Below, piece after piece: positions 43,664 through 54,612 of a DNA stretch of 64,000 nucleotides. The stretch spans positions 682,001 to 746,000 of the forward strand of contig CM035312.1 in NCBI GenBank assembly GCA_002900995.3. Direction: 5' to 3'. The notes under the pieces were generated by a model, which was not told where the DNA came from, made no database searches, and saw only the letters and a program-made list of their open reading frames with translations. Source of the DNA: Ganoderma boninense (Eukaryota; Basidiomycota; Agaricomycetes; Polyporales; Polyporaceae). Within the stretch, counting starts at the first letter, position 1. The number at the start of each line of letters is the position of its first letter. The translations under genes and the position numbers were made by a program.

Positions 43664-46127
43664 TCAGGCCTCCGAGTCCGCTCCAGTCTCACACGAAGAC
43701 CGTCTACGTAGCCTGAACGGGAAGGGTTCAATTGGGCTAAACATAGGTAGGAACGTGATCATCCGGGTCTCAGCCCGAGATCTAACTGCCTCCTCCAAGT
43801 CAGCCAAATCGATGTTGATTGTGTCCCAAGGAAACAGATGCGACTCGCGCTGCTCTTCCGACGACTCTGCGTTACTTGGAGCGTCGATGCGCAGGAGGTA
43901 GAAGCCAGTACCCACGAAATCTAGCTCGAAGTCCACAGTGAACATCGTGGTTCCTGCCCTGCTCAATCTGATACTTCTATGGTCAAGTTTCCTCGACCAT
44001 GGATAGCCCATGTTTGACCAATACATGGTTTCTCGAACCGCTTCCCACTGGCAGTGATCAGACTTCGGCGGGGCAGAGTCAAGTTGGACTTCATAGGATC
44101 CCGACAACTCGACCTCGATGTTGCCACAGATGGTAAACCTCATACCGTTATCATTGAGAGTGTGATTGAACTTTACACCGATGGTGTACTTGCCCTTGGA
44201 AATTGTGAGCCAGTGCGTGGTCGCGTTGTCCGTGCCTGGATCACGAAGTTCGACCGAGTATCCTTGGGAGCGCAGGGCATTGCGGGTCTCCCTCAACAGC
44301 ACCAACTTGATCATGCTGTGTGGCTGGTTTAGAAGGCTCGAGGGTATGTCCAGAGCGGTGCGTTCGGGATGAGGGATGTAAACCGTCTTCATTTCAGCAT
44401 CCATGCGAAAGTTTTCGAGTGTTACAGGCGACAGGGGGATGAGGTTGCTGTACGAAGAGGTAAGTCTTCCTCGCCGCGGGTTGGCCACATAGATGCTTCC
44501 GGAATGAATGAAGTTGACATCTGTCTTGGAGGGGCGAATGTAGCAAACTCGTCCCAGAAGGTGCTCCGAATTTTGAGTGTGCACTTCGCAGTCGAGGACA
44601 GCAAGGTACCACTTTGTGTCTTCTATTGGCCCGTCAAATTCAAGTTGAGTGGTCGCGACTCGTGGTATGGCGTGCAGAAGCAAGCTTTGCGTAAGAGGGA
44701 TCATCCAGAACTGGGTGCGAATGCCGTACGGAGTGGATGTATACTCTATTTCATGGCGAGGAGAGGAGGAGAGGTGGAGGGTGCTGATGCCGTCACCATT
44801 CCTGAAGTCACCGGGAGATGTAGCAAAAATCCAATCAGCAGAGAATGCCACCGCGTTCACGCGAAGACGGTCCGGGGCGACCAACTTGGGGTCAGTAGGA
44901 TTGGAATGTTGGGAGAGCTCGGAGCTCAGGTAAAGGTTTCCCCATGCGAAGAGGCTCTGGTCAGGCGTACGCTGCATGATTTCTTCCTGGAGCCGTCGGA
45001 ACGCTCGGTCGCCCTCGCCATAAAGGGTGGGCATGTTGATGTCGAAGAGGCCTAGTAGCGAGTAGGCCCTGTCCTCCTTCCTCGTCGTATCTCGCTTTGC
45101 AGCCCACGATAGTCGTTGGGCGACACTGAACGCTTCAAGCGGCTTTAAATGCAGCAAGGCATAAGAGCTGATGTTCGTGATGTTCTCGACAAGGTCTGCG
45201 AAAGACGCTTTGCAGCCAATGGGCGCCCAGTCTGAGGAGAGAAATTCGACCCGGAACGGCGCGATGAGCTCCTGGAGTGTCCATCCACGGCCAAACCATC
45301 GGCTCTTGCGGAAGTTAGAGTCCTTAGACCAATGACTTTCGCCGGAAGGGACGTCCGCGAGAAACGCGTAACAAACCACTGCCATGCCATACCATTTGTA
45401 CATGGAGTTGATTGCCTCTGAAAGCTCGGAGCTGCTTGTTTTGTCAATGCAGCAGGAGTCGATCCAGATGTAGCGGTAGCCATTCTCTCGTGCGACGCGG
45501 CATGCCTCGCGTATTTTGGGAGACAACTGGGGGTCATCCCAGATGGCCTGAGGCGATGGCGTAGGTTCAGGGCTTGGAGCCACTAGCAGCGCAGAAGGGG
45601 CATTTTGAACAGGAACAGCGGCGGGAGTTACGAGGCCATATTCCCCGACAAATGCGTGTGAGGCTTCAACCCCAGACTGGGCGAGAGATCCGAGACCTAT
45701 CGCAGGGCGTTGAGCAGGCGATGGGGTGTCGCTGAAGAGCGGGGGGGCATGGCGAGTTGAGCTGCGTTTAAACAGCTTCTTGAACCGAGATATTGTGAGA
45801 GAGAACCATGAATTGGAGGGGATGTATGTTGTTGCAGGGGATGCGGCGACATCTGGACGGTCCGGGTCATGAGGGAGCTGAAGATGTGGAGGACGGCCCA
45901 GGTGGGTGGTGGTCGGGGGAAGATGAAGTACGGCCCTCGGGCCCATCCCGGGCCGGGTGAGCGGCCTGGTGCGGATTCGGAGGGTAGCGCCGTTGGATGC
46001 TCCTCAACTCCTCGTACGGCTGCTCCCCCTCCTGGTCCCAGGTATGCGAAAGGATGGCGTATAACGTCTTTGAATCCTCCGGATCTTTCTCGATGAACTG
46101 CCCGGTGTGGATGTCTATAAGGCGCAT
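43664..46127 (-). CDS. HET-domain protein (heterokaryon incompatibility type)
   Basis: HET domains act in fungal non-self recognition and can trigger cell death. The first exon starts MRLIDIHTGQFIEKDPEDSK and YAILSHTWDQE, the first HET motif. The main exon carries NGYRYIWIDSCCIDKTSSSE, the second motif. It is followed by YKWYGMAVVCYAFLADVPS and WFGRGWTLQELIAPFRVEFL, the third motif, then the post-HET LSWAAKRDTTRKEDRAYSLL and FDINMPTLYGEG. About 380 further residues have no recognised domain. Between the first and second motifs lies an unusual Pro/Ser-rich insert of about 130 residues, entered through a change of frame near 45.95 kb for which I see no clean intron. The gene may therefore be a mutated copy or have an unrecognised splice. 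Confidence 0.75.
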
Positions 46128-47559
46128 TGGGTCTAGTACGAGTGAGTTCGCTAGCATTTTACGATCAACATGGAACAAGCAACACGAATTATCCGATAGT
46201 ACGTACTGCTGCACAAAGTTCTCCTAGATATGTTGTTGTTGAGGTTGACCGGACAACGAGTAGTGAGCACACGGATAATGGAGGTGAGAGGTAAGCTGTA
46301 TCCTGTCAATGCGCTGGGGGGCTCACGGGGAGGCCACGCCATGCCCATGCCGAAGGCGCGTGGATCGAGCGTGCTGATGTGCAAGGATCATCGTGCCGGA
46401 CACGAACATTCGAGTCGCCAGTATGCCTATTTCCCATCTCGATGTATGATCCCATCCTGTGAGTGAATCACCGAACGCTGTCCTTCCTGTTTCAATTAAC
46501 ACATACGAACTTGACAGTGGGTTGGGGATGGGGCCAAGCAGCCATTCCGTTAGCCTCAATACAGTGTCCTACTGCTTGTCGAGCATTCCTCGTATCTTGT
46601 TAACTGTCTGCGCGGCTCCTCTCGCCGTCGTCTGGCGCTAGAGGTCGCTCAAGCTGACGTCCCACGCGGCACGTCAGCCCCAGGTCCACTGTGTGCAGCT
46701 TGAATAGACCGTGTACCAGTGGACGGACTCTCACTCGCATTATCTTCGCACCACACCTGAACCCGTTCTTGAACTCCTGCGGAAGCACGTGAACCTTGCT
46801 AAGAACTGTCATGCATCAGCAGCGCGCCTGCGCCGGGCGACGGCGAATGAGCGACACTTGACCATGCAAACAACGAATATCCCTTCCTCCCAAGGTCAGC
46901 ACGATCACTCACCTCCATTGCAGGACAGCGCACTTGTCCGTCCGTCGATGTGCTTTGGAGCGCCAAGCTAGTGCTGCCTTCTGTTTCTGTCACTCGAGTC
47001 GACTTCCTGTAGGACCGACTAGGACACACCTGGCCCATCCGCTCCCAGTCACAGTGGTTCGGAACGCCACAGTATACGACACCTGTGAGGCATTCCTAGG
47101 GAACCTCGCCCTGCCCTCTTCATCCGATTGGAAGAGCCTTGCAGGCCCTGAAAGCCCTTTTGGCTGGGTAGTACGCTCAACTGTCATTTACGAAGAACAG
47201 ACCCTGACAAGCAGATCATACAGCTCCATACAGGCCATCTTCAGGCTCTTAACCACCAAGATCAGAGGTACTGCAAATGGCTGGCGGAGACTTATGGCAC
47301 CTTAGTCTTGGTCTCCAGGCCCATGGGTGTAGTTCCCGCCATTCTTTATTCCATGCTGCTATCTGAATGCTCCGATGCCTTCAGGAACAAACCATGATCA
47401 TGCACGATTCCAAGGTCATGCACATCGTGTTTATCATCGAAGATTCCTCGGATGGATACGGCGAGAACCTTTTGTCAGTGCTCCACCCTTCCACCGCGTT
47501 ACTGCCCGTCGCTGTGTAACTGACCCGTCGTCGTCTGCATTCTACTTCTTCGCAACCCC
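46128..47559. other. Intergenic, gene-poor
   Basis: I see no gene. It could contain more decayed 5' sequence of the P450 relic to its right. Confidence 0.35.
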
Positions 47560-48441
47560 GTGACGGCGCGGCTGAGCCTGACCGGGTACGTCGTACGCGA
47601 ACTGACACGTTTCTTCCTGGACAATACGCGCGGCATGATGGAGGTTTTGGACACGATTATGCGCCGCTCGAAGGAGATCATCGACGAGAAGAAGGGGGGA
47701 CGACGAGGCCCTCGCACACTAGATCAGCACTGGCAAGGAGGACATTATGAGCATCCTCCGTAAATCCCAAACCCCATCCATCGGAGATGGGTGCTTGTGC
47801 TGATCGCGACATGCGCATATAGTTAGAGCGGACATGAACGCGATCGCCGCGGAGACGCTCCCCGGCGAGGAGCTCATCGCCCAGATGTCGTGCGTCCTTT
47901 CCCCCGCCCTTTCTCGTTGACCGAGATTTAAGTGTCACAGGATTTTTATGCTCGCAGGGAATGGGCACGACATCGAACGCGCGCTGCAGGTCCTTGTGAG
48001 CACCCCAGAGGGGCAGGAAAAGCTCCCGCGCGGAGGTTCTCGCTGCGCACAACAGCCAGCCCTTCATCGACTACGAGAAGCTTGAGTGCTGCCTTAAGCC
48101 CATCTCGAGGCGCACATGCCGGGGCGTTCTGCGTCATGTTAACGTCCCATTTCTCGTGGCATGAAGGGATTGAGTCGAGCTGCAGTATGTCCGTCCTTCT
48201 TCTGACAGAACGAGGTCGTGCACGGGTTTAAATCTTTCCAGCTGGCAGTGAGTGAGTGTTGCTGACATGCGGTTCCGCTGCTCCTCGGGATTGACCAACG
48301 GGTGTTTGTCAGAGGCCGTCCGGTCCGTCCTCTCAGCATATGACCGAGAAGGAGATTAAGTGGAACTTGCTCGCTGTCAGGCTCCCGACGATGGCTGTCG
48401 ACAGCGAGAAGCCAGAGGTGGTCTACAGCGTCAGAGCCCTG
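47560..48441 (+). pseudogene. Cytochrome P450 relic
   Basis: Several P450 segments lie in order but in different frames. The first is TGYVVRELTRFFLDNTRGMM and EVLDTIMRRSKEIIDEKK, a helix region. A frame-shifted GDDEALAH follows, then a TAG and GKEDIMSILRKSQ. Next is DMNAIAAETLPGEELIAQM. The I-helix GMGTTSNA is in one frame and ALQVLVSTPEGQEKL in another, then AEVLAAHNSQPFIDYEKLEC. The last is the C-terminal MTEKEIKWNLLAVRLPTM. The ExxR and heme-binding FxxGxRxCxG regions are missing between about 48.1 and 48.33 kb. At least three frameshifts, a stop and a deletion make it non-functional. The parent was a fungal monooxygenase; the family is inferred only loosely. Confidence 0.72.
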
Positions 48442-48636
48442 TGAGTCTCGGACATAAGTAACAAAACATACCGTCACATAACACGCACTCCTTCCGGACA
48501 TGATACATCGTATTCCATAGCACTGCGCCATCCATTCTACACAAACGTCTCTAGAACAAGAGTACACATCACCTAGCTCTTCTCTGTCCCTCCTCTGTAT
48601 GCTAGATATATCCGCAGTATCACAGTCTCCCCTCGA

Positions 48637-50140
48637 TCACGATTCGGACGCTGATGCGAGGGCCTTCTCCAGTAGCTCCAGCGCAATCGAGGCACTACCC
48701 CATGAGGACTGGTATCCGCCACCGCCATGTCTGCCGAATAGAAGCTTAGCATCCCTCACAATGGTCAAACCGGACGAGCAGCTTACCCATAGTTGAACAC
48801 CATCGGGACATTCGCTTGACCTTCCCGTCCAGGGATCCATTCGACGTCCAACCGGATACCGCCCTTCCTCTGCGGGCGGAAGCCACAGCCCTCCTCTACG
48901 ACGAGAGCGCGTACATCGTCGACCGTCCCCTTGCGTTCCGCGCGGATTGCAGGGGGGACGATCTCCGGGAACAGCGCAAGGCAGCGCTCGATAATGTCGG
49001 TCGTCGCCTCGGGCCGCGCGGCGGGGTACCAGTCGTTATCCTGCTTCGTGCCTCCCAGGATGACCTGTCGTCCCCGCAGCCAGCCACCGCCACCGTCCTC
49101 TCAGCCGCCGTAACGCCTGCAAGAGAAATGGACACCAAGACTCACGTCGCCGCTCTGCCGTGGAATGACGTACGTCCACAGGCCCTGCGCGAGGTGGCTC
49201 AGGGTCCGCCCGGAGCGGACCCACGGCGCGCGGATGATGGCGATCTGCCCGCGGACGGGGTACATGTTCTGGTCCTCGACGCCGCCGAGCGTGCGCGCGC
49301 CGAGCCCGGGGCAGACGACAACTGCGTCGACGAGCTCGGTGTCGGCGCTTCCGCGTCGGAAGAGGTTGGGGCCGCCCTCGACGACCTGGGAGACGTGCTG
49401 GACGGACCCGCGCACGATTGTGCCGCCGCGCGAGAGGAAGCGCGCGAGGAGGTAGGGGAGGTAGACGGGCGTGTCGATATTGACGGTCGTGAAGGACGTG
49501 CCGGCCGTCGCGCCGGAGACGAGGGAGTCTTCGGGCAGCTTCTTGAACTGTGACAGGGCATGGCAGGATGAATTTAAGGTGTGTGTATGCATGTTGCAGA
49601 GAGACTAAGGAGATAAAGAGGGAACGTACGTCGGGCATCCAGTCGAGACACTCGTCCCTGCCGTCGAGGAGATAGTCTGTCTGAGAGACACGCAGGAAGC
49701 AATGTTCTGCTGGGCCACCGGGCGCGGAGAGCTCCCACATCACGTCGAATGTTTCTCGGTCGATCGCTGGAAGTATTCGGTTGGCTCTCAACTGGGGACT
49801 CTGCGCACGGCATGCACGCACCCATCTGCTTCGCATCATTGGCAGCATGGCTGACATGATGTGCACCCTGGAATGGGCGATTTCAGGACGTTGGGTAGTA
49901 GATGGATGACGGAACGTACGGCCCAGAGACTTGTGTATTTGATCGTCTTGGGATCGCCAGGGAAGGTCTCTGCGACGATGGTGACGTTGTATCCACCCTT
50001 CTCCTGGATCTTCACCGCGGTCGTGAGACCCACAACACCTGTTGGGACGGAGGTATCAGGGACAAGGTTGTTTCGCAATACGGATGGGGCGCACCTGCGC
50101 CAATGACCACGACCCTCTTCGAAGCGTTGGACGAAGCCAT
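48637..50140 (-). CDS. D-amino-acid oxidase
   Basis: It oxidises D-amino acids to 2-oxo acids with FAD, giving ammonia and H2O2. Exon 1 starts MASSNASKRVVVIGA. The Rossmann motif is completed after an intron (VVGLTTAVKIQEKGGYNVTI), followed by FPGDPKTIKYTSLWA. The middle has TAGTSFTTVNIDTPVYLPYL, DAVVVCPGLGARTLGGV and YPVRGQIAIIRAPWV. The motif TYVIPRQSGDV holds the Arg that binds the substrate carboxylate in this family. Next come GGTKQDNDWYPAARPEATTD and IIERCLALFPEI. The C-terminal motif HGGGGYQSSWGSA leads to ASASES and a stop at 48637. About seven exons. The C-terminus is not a PTS1 signal (-SKL type), so peroxisomal import would need another route, or the enzyme is cytosolic. Confidence 0.87.
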
Positions 50141-50655
50141 CCTACGGGATCTTCGGGGTGGAGGCCGAGTGGGGTTATACGTGCTACCTCAGGTAGCCTC
50201 AGGGTGTCTCTTAAGAGCCATTCGTGGGAGAGAGCATATCGCGATCACTCGATGGGCCTCGTCTGGAACGCCGCAAAGGGAGCACTACTACGAGGTGGAA
50301 GGCTCCCCGTGACATGGGAGTTGTCTCTAGTCTTGACTCTTGGGTGTCAACGTGCATTGCGATTTGACGGCCAGCGCAGGTGTTGCTCATCGAGGCGAGG
50401 ATATCGGCATATGAACGAGCATTTGTGGCGAAAACCAATAGATTGTGGGATAGATAGGTATGGCAGACGAAGGATGGGGAGAGAGAAAAAAAGATGTGGC
50501 TCTCACTACTATCTAGAAGTCCATCATCGCGACTGCAATGAACAACGCATAGAGCTGCTAGCGAAAGAAGAGCATCGAGTCCGTCTGCGCCGCAACAAAT
50601 GGCCCCTGCCCAGTATTTGGTCGGTGGAGAGGGGTGATAAGGTGTCGGCGACAAA
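50141..50655. other. Intergenic, DAO promoter side and foldback insertion site
   Basis: No gene recognised. The stretch leads into the TSD of the palindromic element. Confidence 0.4.
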
Positions 50656-50663
50656 AGAACAGC
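50656..50663. repeat. TSD of the foldback element, left (AGAACAGC)
   Basis: It is identical to 52101-52108. An 8-bp duplication is typical of hAT-type insertion. Confidence 0.8.
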
Positions 50664-52100
50664 GGGTAGGTCGTGGAGCCAAGGGTGGGACCAACATTGG
50701 TCCTAGGCGCCCTAGGATTGGTCCTGATTGGAGCGCGCGAGGTGTTTAGACGCCCACCTTGGTCGACCAATCTCGCGGCACGTGAACCCCGAGACTCCTT
50801 GCGCGGGGGCTTGAGACTCCATAAATCCAGCTTGTGGCTTCGCGAGGCCTTCAATAGTGGCTAAAAACATATCCAACACTTTCCCTATACATTGACTCTA
50901 AAATCCAGGCGGGAAGAGTGCTAGAAAAGATCCACAAGAGCAGCCCAAGAGCTAGAAAACACAGGCCAGATTGTAACTCAGAAATTCCACGCAAACTTGG
51001 AAAAAATGGCTCATAATAACGCGCCTTCCTATCCCATTAACCCGGGCCAAAACACAATGTGAGCGGAGGAAAATTGACGAGGAGAACATCGTCGTAAAGC
51101 ACCGTTTAGCGCCCGCTTAGGTGCTCATCATGGTCGGACTGACGGACAATGACGCGGCGGCGCGCGCGCCGCCGCGAAAGTTCGAAAAAAATCAATCAAA
51201 TATACTCAATTTAATGCACTAAAAATGAGTTCAAAACGGAGGAGCCGGAAGGAGGGGGAGGTGTTGGTCCCGGGTGGGAGGAGAAGCGCGCCTTCGGCGC
51301 GCGAGCACCCTGGGCATCTTTTGGGCGCTTTTGGGCCGCTGCGCGGCCCGAGCCCACCCTTGGCAAGTTGGTCATGCCAAGGGTGGGCTCGGGCCGCGCA
51401 GCGGCCCAAAAGCGCCCAAAAGATGCCCAGGGTGCTCGCGCGCCGAAGGCGCGCTTCTCCTCCCACCCGGGACCAACACCTCCCCTCCTTCCGGCTCCTC
51501 CGTTTTGAACTCATTTTTAGTGCATTAAATTGAGTATATTTGATTGATTTTTTTCGAACTTTCGCGGCGGCGCGCGCGCCGCCGCGTCATTGTCCGTCAG
51601 TCCGACCATGATGAGCACCTAAGCGGGCGCTAAACGGTGCTTTACGACGATGTTCTCCTCGTCAATTTTCCTCCGCTCACATTGTGTTTTGGCCCGGGTT
51701 AATGGGATAGGAAGGCGCGTTATTATGAGCCATTTTTTCCAAGTTTGCGTGGAATTTCTGAGTTACAATCTGGCCTGTGTTTTCTAGCTCTTGGGCTGCT
51801 CTTGTGGATCTTTTCTAGCACTCTTCCCGCCTGGATTTTAGAGTCAATGTATAGGGAAAGTGTTGGATATGTTTTTAGCCACTATTGAAGGCCTCGCGAA
51901 GCCACAAGCTGGATTTATGGAGTCTCAAGCCCCCGCGCAAGGAGTCTCGGGGTTCACGTGCCGCGAGATTGGTCGACCAAGGTGGGCGTCTAAACACCTC
52001 GCGCGCTCCAATCAGGACCAATCCTAGGGCGCCTAGGACCAATGTTGGTCCCACCCTTGGCTCCACGACCTACCCCCACCCTTGGCATGACCAACTTGCC
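50664..52100. mobile_element. Foldback DNA element: ~700-bp arms around a 9-nt loop, hAT-like TSD
   Basis: The left arm (50664-51365) and right arm (51375-52075) are reverse complements with almost no differences, separated by AGTTGGTCA (51366-51374). A 25-bp tail (52076-52100) follows the right arm. It is the exact reverse complement of the centre of the palindrome (51362-51386). The direct repeat AGAACAGC flanks the whole, so arms, loop and tail inserted as one unit. The ends begin GGGTAGGTCGTGG on the left and GGCAAGTTGGTCATG on the right strand and share GCCAAGGGTGGG, giving imperfect ~26-bp terminal repeats. There is no transposase; the open frames are mirror images. Each arm contains an inner palindrome (GCGGCGGCGCGCGCGCC...) at about 51152-51175 and 51565-51588. 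Confidence 0.82.
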
Positions 52101-52108
52101 AGAACAGC
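52101..52108. repeat. TSD of the foldback element, right (AGAACAGC)
   Basis: Matches 50656-50663. Confidence 0.8.
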
Positions 52109-52346
52109 CGCCTGCTGCGAACACGCTTTTATGTCCTACCCGGATAAGGCAATTCCCGCCCGCGCCGGGATCCGGAGTCCGCAGCGGAGCGCTGGGCCGG
52201 GTGCTTATCCTGCCGAGTGACGTAACTCTGCCTTGGGACATCGTCTCTTCGCCGTGCCGTCTGCGCATTCCCTGCCACGACCAAGTGCCACTTCCTCCCA
52301 GTGTTTATAAGCACAGACATACTCTCCAATCGCCGTCCACCTCTGC

Positions 52347-54612
52347 ATGAAGTTCAACACCCCATTGCCACAACCACTCCCCAAGGAATGCCAGAAGGCA
52401 GCACAAATCTGTGAGTCCAATCCGTTCCCGATACCGTCGCGACTTCTAATTACTGCCTTGCCCCATAGTCAAATCCTTCGTCGACAGCGGTAACAATGGT
52501 CTTGATGGTGTATGTACCCGAGATCTCAGGCAGATGGCTATGGCACCTCTGACATGATCGACATAGGTCATCCCACGAAGCGTGCTTGAGAACGCGAAGG
52601 GCTTTGCCATCTTTACAGTCTTCAAGGCTGGCTTCCTCTTCTCAGCTAGGGCAGGAAGTGGCATCGTAATCGCGAAGCTTGAGGACGGAAGTGAGTTCTC
52701 CATTACTATTCCCTCCCTTCCCTGCCCCCGAGCGTGTATGCGGTTGCCTTACTTGTGGGTGGAGATACCCACATGGAGTGCACTCTCCCGAGGCGCCACA
52801 TCGCGCAGCGCACATGTTGGACCGCTCGAGGCCGTTTCCTATTTCAACCTTGTGAAGAGTGGTTAACCGTCCCATTTTCTTGCAGCATGGTCTGCGCCAA
52901 GCGCGATTGGGTCGGCAGGTCTCGGCGTCGGCGGACAAGCTGGTGCAGAGATGACCGACTTCTTGGTTGTCTTGAACTCAAGATCGGTAAGCCGTAACTT
53001 GTGGTTATCGCATGCAGGAGAACATCACTGACCCCCAACTCTCGTACAAGTAGGCTGTCGTAAGCTTCACCTCGACTACACGGAATAGTAATGGCCGTTC
53101 TCACGATTTTATCGTAGAAATCATTCATGGCCGCGGGATCATTAACCTTGGGCGGTAACCTTAGTCTCGCCGTTGGTCCTCTCGGACGCAATGGAGAAGC
53201 TATCGGATCCCTGAACACCAGCGGGAAGGTCGCCGCAATGTACAGTTATTCCAAGACGCGAGGACTTTTCGGAGGCGTCTCAATAGAAGGTTCCGTCATC
53301 GTCGAGCGTCAGGACGCGAACGCCCAGGCATACCGTGCAGATGTCACTGCGAAGCAGCTACTGAGCGGCGCTATCCCTCCACCTGATTGGGCTTCCGCTC
53401 TCATCAAGACCCTTGAATCATGCACAGGCCTACCGGGAGGTCGCCAGTGGGTCCAAGATTTCCAGGACCACCACCCCAACGATCCTTACATGTTTGGCGG
53501 CGTCGAGAGTCCAGGACTTGGAAACGCCCCCTTCGACTCACGCGACTTCCGCGAGAGCCCGTCGGGAGGTGCCACAACGCCCAGGACGGGAACGCCTCCG
53601 ATCGGCGGCAGCGTGAATGGGAAATTGTCGAAGAAGAAGAAAGAGAAGTCGTCGAGCATCTCTTTCCCGCCCCTCCAGTGGGGCCGCCAGAAGAGCTCGG
53701 GCTCGTACTTCTCCGACTTCCACGACCCATCGCGCGCCCCCGCCCTGGCCGACGCTCCCGCTCCGTCTCCGAAGCTCGCGCCAGAGGACCGCCCGTCACC
53801 GCGCCTCGACCGTGTGCTCAACCCGAGCACGGGGCTCTTCGAGACGCGCTTCCAGTCCGACTACATCTCGGATGACCAGCTCCGCCAGCACCCGCCCCTC
53901 AACCGGCGCACCAGCGCCGCTGGGGGTCCGTCCCTGACTCTCAGCAAGGGCAAAGATGGGGGCTGGGACAGAGACCGCGATAGTAGGAAGACGAGGGACG
54001 ACGAGCACGAGTGGGAGCCAGACAGCCCGTTCAACGATTTGCCCTCTGGCGCGTTCAGCGAAGCGCGGTCGAATATGTCGGATGCGACGTCGCACCGGCG
54101 CGCGTTCAGCGCGTACGCGCCCGCGGCCTCGGGCCCGATGAGGAAGAGCAGCAATCCGTTCGAGGCGTGGGCGGCGCGCGAGGAGGAGACGTTCGACGAC
54201 GATCTTCTTGGCGGAGGGCGGTCGGCGGGGACGAGAGGCTCCGCGGGGCCAGGGAAGCCGTGGATCGCGCCGAAGAAGGAGCTGACAAGGCCGCTGCTCC
54301 CGCACGAGGGCGTCGCGCGGGCGATTGCGCTGTATGACTTCAAGGCGGTGCAGGTGCGTGCCGTCGTTCTCGTTTCATTTCATGCAGGGGTGAGTTGGGT
54401 ATAAATAACTGACTGATCTGCGTTCTGGACGCCTTGGCTTGGCCTTCGTTCTTGTCTTCGGGTGGGCGCGTTTGCAGGCGGGCGACTTGTCGTTCTCCAA
54501 GGGGCAGGTGATTACTGTCACCGCGAAGAGCGAGGACACGAATACGTGGTGGACCGGGAAGGTCGACGGCCGGGAGGGTATGTTCCCTGCCAACTTTGTC
54601 GAGGTGGTGTAG
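52347..54612 (+). CDS. Ysc84/SH3YL1-type actin-patch protein (SYLF + SH3)
   Basis: Ysc84/Lsb3 proteins bind actin and phosphoinositides at endocytic patches. It starts MKFNTPLPQPLPKECQKAA. The SYLF (DUF500) domain runs over several short exons: VLENAKGFAIFTVFKAGFLF, SARAGSGIVIAKLEDGS, AGAEMTDFLVVLNS, then SLTLGGNLSLAVGPLGRNGE, YSKTRGLFGGVSIEGSVIVE and YRADVTAKQLLSGAIPPP. A long disordered Ser/Pro/charged linker follows. The C-terminal SH3 is split by an intron: RAIALYDFKAVQ, then GDLSFSKGQVITVTAKSED, NTWWTGKVDGREGMFPANFV, stop at 54612. Both diagnostic domains are complete and in the usual order. Confidence 0.88.

Noticed and set aside
51206..51533. Open frames of about 100 codons on both strands in the foldback centre
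   Set aside because: They are mirror images caused by the palindrome, with no domain.
50664..52100. Palindrome as a pure assembly artefact
   Set aside because: The 8-bp direct repeat outside both ends and the extra 25-bp tail on one side only are not expected from a simple read-fold artefact. Long reads are still needed to be certain.
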